Assembly (NCBI GenBank): GCA_002789635.1
Contig: PFTQ01000002.1
Coordinates: 1-32,201, forward strand
Direction: 5' to 3'
DNA length: 32,201 nt
Source of the DNA: Candidatus Aenigmarchaeota archaeon CG_4_9_14_3_um_filter_37_18
Lineage (GTDB): Archaea; Aenigmatarchaeota; Aenigmatarchaeia; CG10238-14
Notes under the pieces: model-generated
What the model saw: only the letters and a program-made list of their open reading frames with translations
Database searches by the model: none
Told to the model about the DNA's origin: nothing
Translations under genes and position numbers: made by a program
Shown: piece by piece, positions 8,117 to 15,648 of the stretch
How the letters are laid out: each line of letters begins with the position of its first letter
Numbering within the stretch: the first letter of the stretch is position 1

Positions 8117-8299
8117 ATGGAAAAGAGTGATAGTGAAAATATAATAGCTGTTTTTCTTGGGATGCTAGGTGTATTCTTTATCTTTAGTGGATATTCTAAC
8201 TACCAGACTATGAAATTCTTTGATGTTGTTAATGTAATAATACCTTTTGTGATTGGCGTAATTCTTTTGCTGTGGGTCTACAGGCTTGTGAGGAAATAA
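8117..8299 (+). CDS. Small two-helix membrane protein
   Basis: This 60-aa protein has two hydrophobic spans: IIAVFLGMLGVFFIFSGY (about 9-26) and VVNVIIPFVIGVILLLWVY (about 37-56). A short polar loop joins them and the C-terminus is basic (RLVRK), which suggests both ends face the cytoplasm. The ATG follows AAGGATTG. The stop is directly followed by the ATG of the next gene, another membrane protein, so the pair is co-translated. No family recognised. Confidence 0.6.
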   Translation: MEKSDSENIIAVFLGMLGVFFIFSGYSNYQTMKFFDVVNVIIPFVIGVILLLWVYRLVRK

Positions 8300-8593
8300 A
8301 TGTCAAAGTGGGAAATTGAAAAGAACAAGTTAGATATGGAATATCAAAAAATTATGCAAAAATATCAGGTTATTTTAACGGGTTTATATGGAATTCCTGG
8401 CGTTGTTTTCGGGTTTGTTCTGTCGCAAAATTTAGGTTTTATGAATTTACAGACTCTTTTAGGAGGTTTAATGATGGGATCTATAGCTGCGTTTTCTCTT
8501 TGGATAATATTTAATCAGCTTGAAGAAAATATTGAAAAAGAGATTCTTTCATTAAAAAAGAAAGTGGATAGTTTGGATAAAAAGAAAAAGTGA
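8300..8593 (+). CDS. Membrane protein with flanking coiled coils
   Basis: This 97-aa protein has a charged N-terminal helix (WEIEKNKLDMEYQKIMQKYQ). Two hydrophobic segments follow at about 25-45 (ILTGLYGIPGVVFGFVLSQ) and 52-74 (LLGGLMMGSIAAFSLWIIF), and then a C-terminal coiled coil (LEENIEKEILSLKKKVDSLDKKKK). This topology suggests an integral membrane protein with both helical tails in the cytoplasm, possibly oligomeric. Its ATG abuts the stop of the upstream 60-aa membrane gene with no spacer. No homologue can be named. The function of the pair is unknown. Confidence 0.65.
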   Translation: MSKWEIEKNKLDMEYQKIMQKYQVILTGLYGIPGVVFGFVLSQNLGFMNLQTLLGGLMMGSIAAFSLWIIFNQLEENIEKEILSLKKKVDSLDKKKK

Positions 8594-8636
8594 GAATTAT
8601 TTAAGAATTAACAAATAATGGTAAGGTAGTGGTTTC

Positions 8637-9017
8637 ATGAGGATAGACATTGTTGCTAGCAGTGTAATAACAGAGAACAAGAAAATTCTACTAGTCATAG
8701 ATGCGGAAAACCAATACAAAATACCCGGAGGAAGAAAAGAAGATAATGAAACCTTTGAGGAAACAGTAAAGAGAGAGGCAAAGGAAGAAATATCATCTGA
8801 TGTGAAAGTATTTGATCTTATCAATGTTTTCTCAGTCATCTACCAAGGAGTAAAATATGCGATCTTCAATTATAGGGCAAAACTTCTTTCTGATCCTAAA
8901 CCCGCGAATGAAGTCAAATCACTGGGATGGCATAGTTATGAAGAATGCAAAAAACTGAACTTATCACCTAACGCAAAGCATATTGTTGAATTTCTTCACA
9001 AAAAAGGCGAGTTTTAA
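8637..9017 (+). CDS. NUDIX hydrolase
   Basis: This 126-aa Nudix-fold pyrophosphohydrolase has the Nudix box visible at residues about 32-54 (GRKEDNETFEETVKREAKEEIS). The REAKEE metal-binding core is intact; the usual Gly two residues after EE is replaced by Ser. It begins with a typical strand (IDIVASSVITENKKILLVID). Family members hydrolyse nucleoside diphosphates linked to other groups, such as oxidised dNTPs, ADP-ribose or mRNA caps. The substrate cannot be predicted here. A TATA-like TTATTTAAG lies upstream. The stop overlaps the next start as TAATG, so it is coupled to the methyltransferase at 9017 and through it to the thiolation enzyme. Confidence 0.88.
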   Translation: MRIDIVASSVITENKKILLVIDAENQYKIPGGRKEDNETFEETVKREAKEEISSDVKVFDLINVFSVIYQGVKYAIFNYRAKLLSDPKPANEVKSLGWHSYEECKKLNLSPNAKHIVEFLHKKGEF

Positions 9018-9658
9018 TGAATGCTAAAATTAATCAATGGGAAAAGATATTCAAAGAACAGGGAGATGTTTTTGAAAAACCACATGAATACTTAAAATTT
9101 TTTTTGAAAAAACTTAAAAAGAAGAATTATAAAAGAGTTTTAGATTTAGGTTGTGGCGCAGGTAGGCATCTTATTTACCTTTCTAGTTCTGGTTTTGATA
9201 CTTATGGAATTGATTTATCTGAAACTGGAATTAAAATTTGTAATAAAAAATTAAAGGAGAAAAATCTTAAAACAAATTTAAAGTTAGGGAACATTTACGA
9301 GCGATTGCCGTATCCAGACAATTTTTTTGATGCAATCATATCAGTTCAAGTCTTGTATCATTCTAGAATTAAAAAAATAAGAAAACTGATAAGAGAAATT
9401 GAAAGGATTTTAAAACCAAGGGGTTTGATATTTATCACTGCAATGAAAACTAAGAGAAAAAATGGAATGACAAAAACCACAAAATATAGAAAAATAGGTG
9501 AAAGGACTTTTATGCCATTGGATGGATGGGAGAAGGGCTTACCACATTTTTATTTTAACAAAAGGTTAATAAGAAAGGAATTTTCAAATTTCAAAATAGA
9601 AAAAATTTGGCTTGATTCAACTCTGCGTTATTATTGTTTCGTTGGTGAACTTAAATGA
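9017..9658 (+). CDS. Class I SAM-dependent methyltransferase
   Basis: This 213-aa Rossmann-fold methyltransferase has motif I VLDLGCGAGRH (about 41-51), post-I acidic GIDLSE, motif IV DAIISVQVLYH and post-motif LKPRGLIFI. The small C-terminal extension is rich in Lys. It belongs to the broad methyltransferase 11/25 group, so substrate assignment is not possible from sequence. It is translationally coupled on both sides: TAATG with the NUDIX gene, and ATGA with the thiolation enzyme. Given that neighbour, a tRNA or tRNA-modification substrate is a reasonable guess but only inference. It is A+T-rich and lysine-rich compared with the gene that follows. Confidence 0.8.
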   Translation: MNAKINQWEKIFKEQGDVFEKPHEYLKFFLKKLKKKNYKRVLDLGCGAGRHLIYLSSSGFDTYGIDLSETGIKICNKKLKEKNLKTNLKLGNIYERLPYPDNFFDAIISVQVLYHSRIKKIRKLIREIERILKPRGLIFITAMKTKRKNGMTKTTKYRKIGERTFMPLDGWEKGLPHFYFNKRLIRKEFSNFKIEKIWLDSTLRYYCFVGELK

Positions 9659-10575
9659 AATGCTCATTCTGCAGCAAGCAATCAATCTACTTCCGCGAGA
9701 ACGAAGGGCATTACTTTTGCGAAAACCACTTCAGTGAAAGCATAGAAAAAAAAGTAAGAAAAAACATCAGATCCAACAATCTAATCGGCAAGAAAGATAA
9801 AATAGCAGTCGCTCTCTCCGGGGGCAAAGACAGCTCGTCAACACTCTTCCTTCTGAAAAAAATCTTTAAAAACAACCCGAATATCGAGATAATCGCAATA
9901 ACAATTGACCAAGGCTTCGGCTGCGTAAATGAATACAATGCTGCTCTTGCATCTGGCTTTTGCCAAGAAATCGGAGTAAAACACCACATATTCTCATTCA
10001 AGCAAGAATTCAAAAAAACATTTAAAGAACTCGTAAGAAAAAATCCTAAATCAAGCTACTGCAGCATATGCGGAGTCCTGAGAAGATATTTGATAAATAA
10101 GAAAGTGAGAGAACTAGGCTGCACAAAACTGGCGACAGGCCATAATCTTGACGACGAATGCCAAAGCATCCTTATGAATGTGATAAAGGGGGATATGATG
10201 AGATTAGCGAGAACAGGGGCAATGCCGATGATGGCAAAAAACCCAAAATTTATCCCAAGAATCAAGCCTTTATTCAACATACCAGAAAGTGAAGTCTTGC
10301 TGTTCGCGAAAACAAATAAAATAAAATTTTCCGGCCAATCCTGCCCATTTGCAAAATTTAACTCATTGAGAGGCGAGACTGAGCAGTACCTGAATAATCT
10401 GGAAAAAAAATCCCCAGGTGTCAAGCATAGCCTATTAGAAAGCGCGTTGAAGCTTAAGCCCCATGTTGAAAAACAATTCAAAAAAGATAAAATAAAATTA
10501 TGTGAAAAATGTAAAGAGCCCGCCAGCAAAAAAATGTGCAAAACTTGTGAAGTACTTGGGGGTGTACTATCTTAG
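9655..10575 (+). CDS. ncsA: tRNA 2-thiolation enzyme, NcsA/Ncs6 (CTU1)-like PP-loop ATPase
   Basis: This 306-aa enzyme of the TtuA/Ncs6 family activates a tRNA uridine by adenylation and replaces O2 with sulfur. An N-terminal zinc finger uses C3, C6, C22 and H25. The PP-loop is SGGKDSS (55-61). Conserved cysteines SICG (Cys136/Cys139) and SCPF (Cys230) match the Fe-S/active-site set. A C-terminal zinc ribbon reads CEKCKEP...CKTC. The ATG overlaps the previous stop (ATGA). NcsA (s2U34) and TtuA (s2U54) are hard to separate by eye. The neighbouring ELP3 and Trm9-like genes favour U34. Its end overlaps the convergent 55-aa ORF by 4 nt. Confidence 0.85.
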   Translation: MKCSFCSKQSIYFRENEGHYFCENHFSESIEKKVRKNIRSNNLIGKKDKIAVALSGGKDSSSTLFLLKKIFKNNPNIEIIAITIDQGFGCVNEYNAALASGFCQEIGVKHHIFSFKQEFKKTFKELVRKNPKSSYCSICGVLRRYLINKKVRELGCTKLATGHNLDDECQSILMNVIKGDMMRLARTGAMPMMAKNPKFIPRIKPLFNIPESEVLLFAKTNKIKFSGQSCPFAKFNSLRGETEQYLNNLEKKSPGVKHSLLESALKLKPHVEKQFKKDKIKLCEKCKEPASKKMCKTCEVLGGVLS

Positions 10576-10739
10576 CGGACCCTTTGAACTTGAATTTCAT
10601 CGATTCTTTCCATTAAAAAGCCAATTCTATCCTGCAGAAACTTGAGCTGTTTCACACTCTTGGCATTAAATAATTTATTCTTGGTTTCGAATAATTGTTC
10701 TTGGTAAAATCGAAGTTGATGGTATTCTTGACCATTCAT
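10572..10739 (-). CDS. Small helical protein, 55 aa (absent from ORF track)
   Basis: The minus strand between the thiolation gene and ELP3 holds an open frame beginning MNGQEYHQLRFYQEQLFETK and ending DRIGFLMERIDEIQVQRVR. It is entirely helical and heptad-like, which suggests a coiled-coil dimer. It fills an otherwise empty 230-nt gap, ends 4 nt inside the convergent ncsA stop, and has a plausible promoter (TTTATATAG on the minus strand at about 10768-10776) shared with ELP3. GTGATTCA precedes the ATG. No family recognised. Its reality rests on promoter position, gap filling and helix-like composition. Confidence 0.5.
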   Translation of the reverse strand: MNGQEYHQLRFYQEQLFETKNKLFNAKSVKQLKFLQDRIGFLMERIDEIQVQRVR

Positions 10740-10748
10740 TGAATCACT

Positions 10749-10790
10749 GTTACTATATGGTGGTAATACTATATAAATGTTACTACTATC
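10749..10790. promoter_or_regulatory. Divergent promoter with three TACTAT repeats
   Basis: The gap between the 55-aa ORF and ELP3 contains TACTAT three times (10751, 10767, 10784) at 16-17 nt spacing. A symmetrical TATA (ACTATATAAAT) can serve both strands. On the minus strand this reads TTTATATAGTATTA, close to the GTTTAWATAGTAAT module at 14.7 and 31.5 kb. It could bind the same regulator in direct-repeat form. This is inference. Confidence 0.4.
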
Positions 10791-10814
10791 AAAAGAAAAA
10801 ATAGAGGAATGAAG

Positions 10815-12380
10815 ATGGGAAACAAAAAAGTGTGCAGGGAAATTATCGAGGAATTAATGGTTTTAGACAGCCTAGACGACAAAATAATAGATGAAATTGC
10901 CAAAAAAATTGCCAAAAAACATGGCTTAAGTGATATCCCGAATAAAGTGGATATATTAAGGTCTTGTAAAGAAAGTGAGAGTGAAAAGCTTAAGAAATAC
11001 CTGCAAACTAAACCATCCCGATCTATTTCCGGGGTTTCTGTTATAACTGTGGTTGCAAAACCAGCACCTTGCCCTGGAAAATGCATATACTGCCCTAAGG
11101 GAGCTAACGCGCCAAAGTCATACACTGGAATGGAGCCAGCTATCCAGCGGGGAATAAGGAATAATTATGACCCGCTCAGACAAACAAAAGATCGGCTTAA
11201 TCAATACAAACTTACAGGCCACCCTTCTGACAAGATAGAGGTAATAATTATTGGGGGGACGTTCCCAGCTCTAGAAAAGAACTACCAGAACTGGTTTGTT
11301 AAATGTATTTTTGATGCTCTCAACGGGAAAGAAAGTAAAACCTTGCTGGAAGCGCAGAAGTTGAATGAGTCTGCTGAGCATAGGTGCGTGGGGCTGACAA
11401 TTGAAACACGTCCGGACTACTGTTTTAAGGAACATATCAACCAAATGCTTGAATTAGGAACTACTCGGGTGGAAATAGGTGTTCAGTCAGTCTACGACGA
11501 GGTTTTGGAGAAAGTTAAGCGTGGGCATGATGTCAAAGCTGTGGTGCGTGCTACAAAACTTGCTAAAGACAGTGGATTAAAAGTGACTTATCATATGATG
11601 CCTGGCCTGTTCACTGATTTTAATAAGGATTTAGAGCAATTTAAAGTCTTATTTTCGGATGATAGGTTTAAGCCTGATTCACTTAAGATCTACCCTGTTC
11701 TTGTTATTCCTGAGACTGAACTTTATGAGTTGTGGAAGAAAGGTGAGTATAAGCCCATAAACACAGAAGAAGGGACTAAACTTATTTGTGAGGCGATGAA
11801 GCACATTCCCAAGTACTGTCGTGTAATAAGAGTGCAGAGAGATATCCCTAATAACAAAGTTGCTGCTGGAATCGACAAGAGTAATCTTCGCGAGCTTGTG
11901 GAAAAGGAGTGTGAAAGGGGAGGAGTGAGAATTCAGGAGATCAGATATAGGGAAGTTGGACATAAGATGGCTAAAGGAGTGATTCCTGATCCTGATAAGA
12001 TTAAACTGTGTAGAATGGATTATGATGCGTCAGGGGGAAAAGAAGTTTTTTTAAGTTTTGAAGATGTTAAAAATGATGTTTTGTTTGGTTTTATTAGGTT
12101 GAGAATTCCTAGTGAACCATTTAGGAAGGAGATTGATAATAAGACAGGATTAATTCGTGAATTGCATGTTTATGGCTCTGCTGTTCAAATCGGGAAGAAA
12201 AAAGAAAATGCATGGCAACATAAAGGTTTTGGAATGAAACTTTTACAAGAAGTTGAACGAATTGCTAAAGAAGAGTTTAGTGTGAAAAAGATGGTTGTTA
12301 TTTCTGGGGTTGGGGTCAGACCATATTATTATCGTCTAGGATATAAAGTTGACGGAATCTACGTTTCTAAATTTCTTTAA
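10815..12380 (+). CDS. elp3: ELP3: radical-SAM tRNA uridine-34 acetyltransferase-like enzyme
   Basis: ELP3 installs the carboxymethyl group on C5 of wobble uridine (cm5U34) using radical SAM chemistry and acetyl-CoA. The radical SAM cluster motif is CPGKCIYCP, with Cys at about 86, 90 and 93 from the chosen start. Further typical blocks are GGTFPAL, IETRPDYC, EIGVQSVYD and YHMMPGL. The last ~120 residues form a GNAT domain (GFGMKLLQEVERIA, RPYYYRLGY). It is full length. The ORF track starts at an ATG only 1 nt after GAGG. The next ATG (10815) has 7 nt spacing and is preferred. Its 3' end overlaps the convergent LAGLIDADG gene by 45 nt. Confidence 0.95.
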   Translation: MGNKKVCREIIEELMVLDSLDDKIIDEIAKKIAKKHGLSDIPNKVDILRSCKESESEKLKKYLQTKPSRSISGVSVITVVAKPAPCPGKCIYCPKGANAPKSYTGMEPAIQRGIRNNYDPLRQTKDRLNQYKLTGHPSDKIEVIIIGGTFPALEKNYQNWFVKCIFDALNGKESKTLLEAQKLNESAEHRCVGLTIETRPDYCFKEHINQMLELGTTRVEIGVQSVYDEVLEKVKRGHDVKAVVRATKLAKDSGLKVTYHMMPGLFTDFNKDLEQFKVLFSDDRFKPDSLKIYPVLVIPETELYELWKKGEYKPINTEEGTKLICEAMKHIPKYCRVIRVQRDIPNNKVAAGIDKSNLRELVEKECERGGVRIQEIRYREVGHKMAKGVIPDPDKIKLCRMDYDASGGKEVFLSFEDVKNDVLFGFIRLRIPSEPFRKEIDNKTGLIRELHVYGSAVQIGKKKENAWQHKGFGMKLLQEVERIAKEEFSVKKMVVISGVGVRPYYYRLGYKVDGIYVSKFL

Positions 12381-13904
12381 TTTTTCTTTGAGATTCTTTG
12401 CCATTTTCAATTCTCTACTTAAACCCCATATCTTAATTAGCATATCTTTTTTGTCTAGATTAATCCTGAACCTCTTCATAGTATCATTTATTATACCTCT
12501 ATTATCTATCCCACCTCTACTTTGAATCAGAAAATCTTTTTTGACTAATCTATCCAGTTGTCTATGAACAACCTGTTTGTGTACATGAAATTTCTCACTC
12601 CAATCTCTTACAGTAAATTCTTTATTTTCAAAATATTTCATCTTCATTAATGTCTTAGTTTTCTGATGATTCAAAAATCCTCTTAGAAATTTTATTTTTT
12701 TAGATTCATTCGTAAGTTGGGGAATTTCAAATGCATCAAGTAAATGAAGTTTATAGAACTCATCCCATCCAAATATACATATATCATTCACACCTTCTCT
12801 GTATTTTATAACCAATCTCTCTAATAACCTCTTGATAAATTCCCGATCCATTGGTCTTATAGAACCAATAGATACACTGACTATAGATTTATTTTTTATG
12901 TAGACAGAACCTTCTCCTGCAATTAACCCTTTTAGCCAATCTATACACCATTTCCTTTTTGTTAGAACAATTTTTTTACTTTCTTCAAGTAAGCTTTTAA
13001 TCACACTTCTGAGAACAGTATTAGTTAGATACACTCCCATCAATCCATAATTTTCTTGTAATCTACTTCCAGAATTGGATATAGTCCTTATTCCAATACA
13101 CTTCTTATCTAGGGTTAACCAATCTGACCAAAATTTCAAACATTCTTGTTTGTTTTTACTTTTTCTTTCATTATGTTCTAAATAAAAACTTAGTTTAGGT
13201 TTTTCATCTAAAATTCCCTCCAACCATTCTAGAAATTTTTTCACTAAAATGGGCTCTGAATTTCCAAGACTAATCTTTGAATTATCACTCTTTTCCGAAA
13301 CTTTTGTATAACCCTCACCAAAATAAAGTGCACAACCTATCCAAAATACTTGATCCAATTTTACATATCTCTTAAGTCTCGTCTCTGATTTCTTCCAGCA
13401 TGCCTGTGACCATACACGTAAATTTTTATTTGAGAATTCTACAAAAATAGGATGTTGTTTTCTTGCTCTTCTACTTGGTAAAAGATGAGATGGTAATAAT
13501 GCTAACATGTCGATAATATCTTTTTCATTTTTTTTTCCAGAAAGATTTCCTTGGATATTGAATACCAATTTATTACGTAACATGGGATTTGCTGTTAGTG
13601 GGTTATACGCTATAATATGTCTATTTATTTCATCTAACTTGAATTCATCAAAACCACTTTCAATTAAAATATTTGAAATTTCCTCTATAACCCAATATGG
13701 AATGTAAATTTTCCAACCAGACACATGTTTTCCTTTTCTCCATCCTTTTACTGTTTCTCTCATTATTTTAGTGGGTTTCATTTTCCGAATTCTTGCTTTA
13801 TTTGACAAATATTCAGCAAAGGTAGTTTGGAACTTGAAGATTTTAATTATTCCACAAAAAAGTCTTTCTCTATATTTGTCTTCCAAATAGATACTAAAAT
13901 TCAT
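12336..13904 (-). CDS. LAGLIDADG endonuclease, free-standing, with C-terminal HTH
   Basis: This 522-aa protein has two LAGLIDADG-like helices: FWIGCALYFGEGYT (about 187-200, acidic E197) and WLKGLIAGEGSVYI (about 323-336, acidic E331). This is the arrangement of monomeric homing endonucleases. Residues about 435-480 form a winged-HTH-like segment (FTVRDWSEKFHVHKQVVHRQLDRLVKKDFLI), and another HTH-like stretch lies near the N-terminus. No intein or intron surrounds it. The mRNA is probably leaderless, since TTTATA (13927-13932) is centred about 25 nt before the ATG. Its last 15 codons overlap the end of ELP3 in antisense. Very A+T-rich codon use suggests acquired DNA. It could act as a mobile endonuclease or a domesticated WhiA-like regulator. 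Confidence 0.75.
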   Translation of the reverse strand: MNFSIYLEDKYRERLFCGIIKIFKFQTTFAEYLSNKARIRKMKPTKIMRETVKGWRKGKHVSGWKIYIPYWVIEEISNILIESGFDEFKLDEINRHIIAYNPLTANPMLRNKLVFNIQGNLSGKKNEKDIIDMLALLPSHLLPSRRARKQHPIFVEFSNKNLRVWSQACWKKSETRLKRYVKLDQVFWIGCALYFGEGYTKVSEKSDNSKISLGNSEPILVKKFLEWLEGILDEKPKLSFYLEHNERKSKNKQECLKFWSDWLTLDKKCIGIRTISNSGSRLQENYGLMGVYLTNTVLRSVIKSLLEESKKIVLTKRKWCIDWLKGLIAGEGSVYIKNKSIVSVSIGSIRPMDREFIKRLLERLVIKYREGVNDICIFGWDEFYKLHLLDAFEIPQLTNESKKIKFLRGFLNHQKTKTLMKMKYFENKEFTVRDWSEKFHVHKQVVHRQLDRLVKKDFLIQSRGGIDNRGIINDTMKRFRINLDKKDMLIKIWGLSRELKMAKNLKEKLKKFRNVDSVNFIS

Positions 13905-13973
13905 ATGTATATTATGGTATTGTTGTTATAAATAATTTACTATAAAAAGAATTATATAATTGAGATGCATCTG

Positions 13974-14120
13974 AATCTCTAAACTAACAAAAAAGAATTT
14001 TTCAAAGAAATATTTATTAGCAGGAAGGTAGTAAATTTGAACGCTTGGTATGCTTAGAGTTGAGTTATTATTTTAATGGTTTAGATTGGTTTAATCAGTT
14101 GAGTTAAAATGATGAGATTT
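13974..14120. repeat. Dispersed foldable repeat, copy 1
   Basis: This is the first of three related copies in one orientation. The core AAATTTGAACGCTTGGTATG, followed by GTTATTATTTTAATGG, recurs at 14.87 and 16.35 kb. The ends can pair (AATCTC/GAGATT, then AACT/AGTT and AAC/GTT). It lies in the 335-nt gap between the LAGLIDADG start and the next gene; the rest of that gap is A+T-rich and holds only the LAGLIDADG promoter. Confidence 0.6.
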
Positions 14121-14238
14121 TTGGTGGTTTTCTCGGGTTTTTAGACCGATTTCATACACGAGTGGTGGTTTTTGAGGGAGGATTTAAAACTAACCTTAAA
14201 CGAGTTGAGAAAATAGAGAAAAGAAAGAAAAAAATCTA

Positions 14239-14649
14239 TTAAGCTGTTTCTTCAGATGGTGGATTTGGATTACCTATTTGATTAACAGCATCTTTTCCCG
14301 CAGTTAACAACAAATATATTGGACACATTGCTACATTATGTCTAGCTAAGCTCTCCACTGTTTGTTTTCCCTTAAAAGCTCCTCTACTCACAGTATCTTG
14401 GTCAGCTGAAATACATTGTCTAACAGATACTTGAGGGTCAGAACCAAATCTATATTTAACACCACTACAGTGAATTGAACCTGGTGAATCTAATGTTATT
14501 AGGTCCAATGTATCTGAAGCCAACATACGATTATCTGTAACATAAGCTCCTTGACATGCTTGAGCATATGGACATAAAGTTCCAAGAGCTCTTGCAACCT
14601 CTGTTTTTTGTTGTAATCCGTCTTGTCCTACCCAACTATATGATGGCAT
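14239..14649 (-). CDS. Orphan hypothetical protein with regulated promoter
   Basis: This 136-aa soluble protein has no recognised family. It is unlike its neighbours in being poor in Lys and rich in Gln, Ser, Gly and Ala. Cysteines occur in CPYAQAC, HCSG, RQC and MCPIY, so a metal or disulfide role is possible. The real start is MPSYSWVGQ at 14649. The ORF-track start lies upstream of, or in, a strong SD GAGGTGA placed 8 nt before this ATG. The promoter has a TATA box embedded in a perfect 8-5-8 palindrome plus an upstream 13-mer. Both the 13-mer and the TATA context recur before the orphan gene at 31561. Composition and flanking repeats suggest transfer. Confidence 0.65.
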   Translation of the reverse strand: MPSYSWVGQDGLQQKTEVARALGTLCPYAQACQGAYVTDNRMLASDTLDLITLDSPGSIHCSGVKYRFGSDPQVSVRQCISADQDTVSRGAFKGKQTVESLARHNVAMCPIYLLLTAGKDAVNQIGNPNPPSEETA

Positions 14650-14674
14650 ATTTATATTCACCTCAACACTACTT

Positions 14675-14727
14675 AATAGTAACAACATTACTATTTAAAC
14701 TTTTCTCTTTCTCTAACCTATACTTTC
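14675..14727 (-). promoter_or_regulatory. Promoter/operator module shared with the gene at 31561
   Basis: On the minus strand the order is GAAAGTATAGGTT (14727-14715), 14 nt, the TATA box GTTTAAATAG (14700-14691), then overlapping it the perfect inverted repeat AATAGTAA-5 nt-TTACTATT (14675-14695). The same 13-mer, 13 nt, then GTTTATATAGTAAT, precedes the gene at 31561. The palindrome also resembles the TrmB-gene operator, and both are followed by AAGTA. Confidence 0.65.
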
Positions 14728-14815
14728 CACACTATACTTCCGTCAAAAAGGTCCCTAGATTTTGAGTGAAACCTTAATAAACTGTCACTATTGATTCCTA
14801 AAAATTACCTGCAGG

Positions 14816-14950
14816 AAATCTTTATTTTCACAGCCTGTTCTTCAAGGAAATTTGGGTTAGCCGAAGACAGGAAATTTGAACGCTTAGTATAGTTTCCTTT
14901 CGGTTATTATTTTAACAGTTGGGATTAGTTTAATTAGAATGATGAGGTTT
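14816..14950. repeat. Dispersed foldable repeat, copy 2
   Basis: The core GAAATTTGAACGCTTAGTAT and TTATTATTTTAACAG match copies 1 and 3. Terminal pairing is kept with substitutions: AAATC/GGTTT and TTATTTT/AGAATGA pair fully if G.U is allowed. The inner TTCAA...TTGAA pair is also kept. It lies between the orphan gene promoter and the end of the DUF134 gene. Confidence 0.65.
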
Positions 14951-14976
14951 TTTGGATATTTTTAGAAAATAAGATA

Positions 14977-15282
14977 TTAAAATCGAGATTTAAAAATTCG
15001 ATAATTTCCGCCTTCTATTCTTATAGCCTTGCCATTAATTAGCGCATCTGCTATCTTCTTTCTGGCTGACAAAACTAATCTATGAAAAGTGGGTTGTGAG
15101 ATATTCATTTTTTTAGCCGCTTCTTCTTGTTCAAGCCCTTCCAAATCCTTCAGTCTTACCGCTTCGTATTCGTCTACTGCCAAAACCGTTTCTTGCAAAT
15201 CAACCATCCTTACTCCTGCTGGCTTGAAGTAAGTTATATTAGGTTTTAATCTAACTCTTCTGCAAAGTCTTGGTCGTGACAT
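14977..15282 (-). CDS. DUF134/UPF0251-family DNA-binding protein
   Basis: This 101-aa HTH protein follows the UPF0251 pattern closely. The N-terminal [21 protein letters not shown] is followed by [18 protein letters not shown], then the [44 protein letters not shown]. The HTH resembles sigma-70 region 4. Family members often sit beside Fe-Mo/NifX-like, ferritin or DUF5320 genes and are assumed to regulate them. It is the last gene of the minus-strand run EncFtn-like, DsrE-like, DUF134, with a 12-nt gap after the DsrE-like gene, so it could be the local regulator binding the ATGAAT palindromes upstream. That link is inference. Confidence 0.88.
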   Translation of the reverse strand: MSRPRLCRRVRLKPNITYFKPAGVRMVDLQETVLAVDEYEAVRLKDLEGLEQEEAAKKMNISQPTFHRLVLSARKKIADALINGKAIRIEGGNYRIFKSRF

Positions 15283-15293
15283 AATTAAACCTT

Positions 15294-15614
15294 TTAAAAA
15301 GTTACTATTTTGTCGCTTTTCATTATAACATCGTCTAAATCTTTAAGAGATGAAATTGGACACAATTTTGAATCTTTATCACCTCTTGCTTTAACGCAAG
15401 TTCCGCAGGCAAATATTGTTCCGCCCCCGTTCTGAAACTTTTCAGCTTCCTCTTGTGTATTGAATTCGTCGGAACTTACTTTAAGATATTCGACACCTTT
15501 CCCAATCAAGAAGACTTGAACAATATATTTCTGTTTTAAGCCATAATTAGCATATCTTAATGCATTCCAACAGGTTTCTGCATCGTTTGTTGAGATTATT
15601 ATTCCTAATTTCAT
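15294..15614 (-). CDS. DsrE/DsrF-like sulfur-relay protein
   Basis: This 106-aa alpha/beta protein is of the DsrE/F/TusD-like fold. The strand [10 protein letters not shown] and helix [12 protein letters not shown] are followed by the strand [13 protein letters not shown]. The cysteine loop [11 protein letters not shown], with Cys70 and Cys73, sits where the persulfide-carrying Cys of DsrE-family proteins lies. Relatives transfer sulfane sulfur between partners or act in redox sensing. A single stand-alone subunit is present here. The gene lies 34 nt after the EncFtn-like gene and 12 nt before DUF134 on the same strand, consistent with one transcript from the palindromic promoter at 15.9 kb. 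Confidence 0.8.
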   Translation of the reverse strand: MKLGIIISTNDAETCWNALRYANYGLKQKYIVQVFLIGKGVEYLKVSSDEFNTQEEAEKFQNGGGTIFACGTCVKARGDKDSKLCPISSLKDLDDVIMKSDKIVTF

Positions 15615-15648
15615 GTTTCACGCCTCGTAGATTTTTAGCATAACAATC

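Noticed and set aside
10056-10541. 161-aa minus-strand ORF
   Set aside because: Lies entirely opposite ncsA, whose motifs are intact. Composition is that of an antisense shadow.
14101-14120. C/D-box guide RNA suggested by ATGATGA in the repeats
   Set aside because: No D box (CTGA) or second C'/D' pair at suitable spacing, and copy 3 has ATGACGA.
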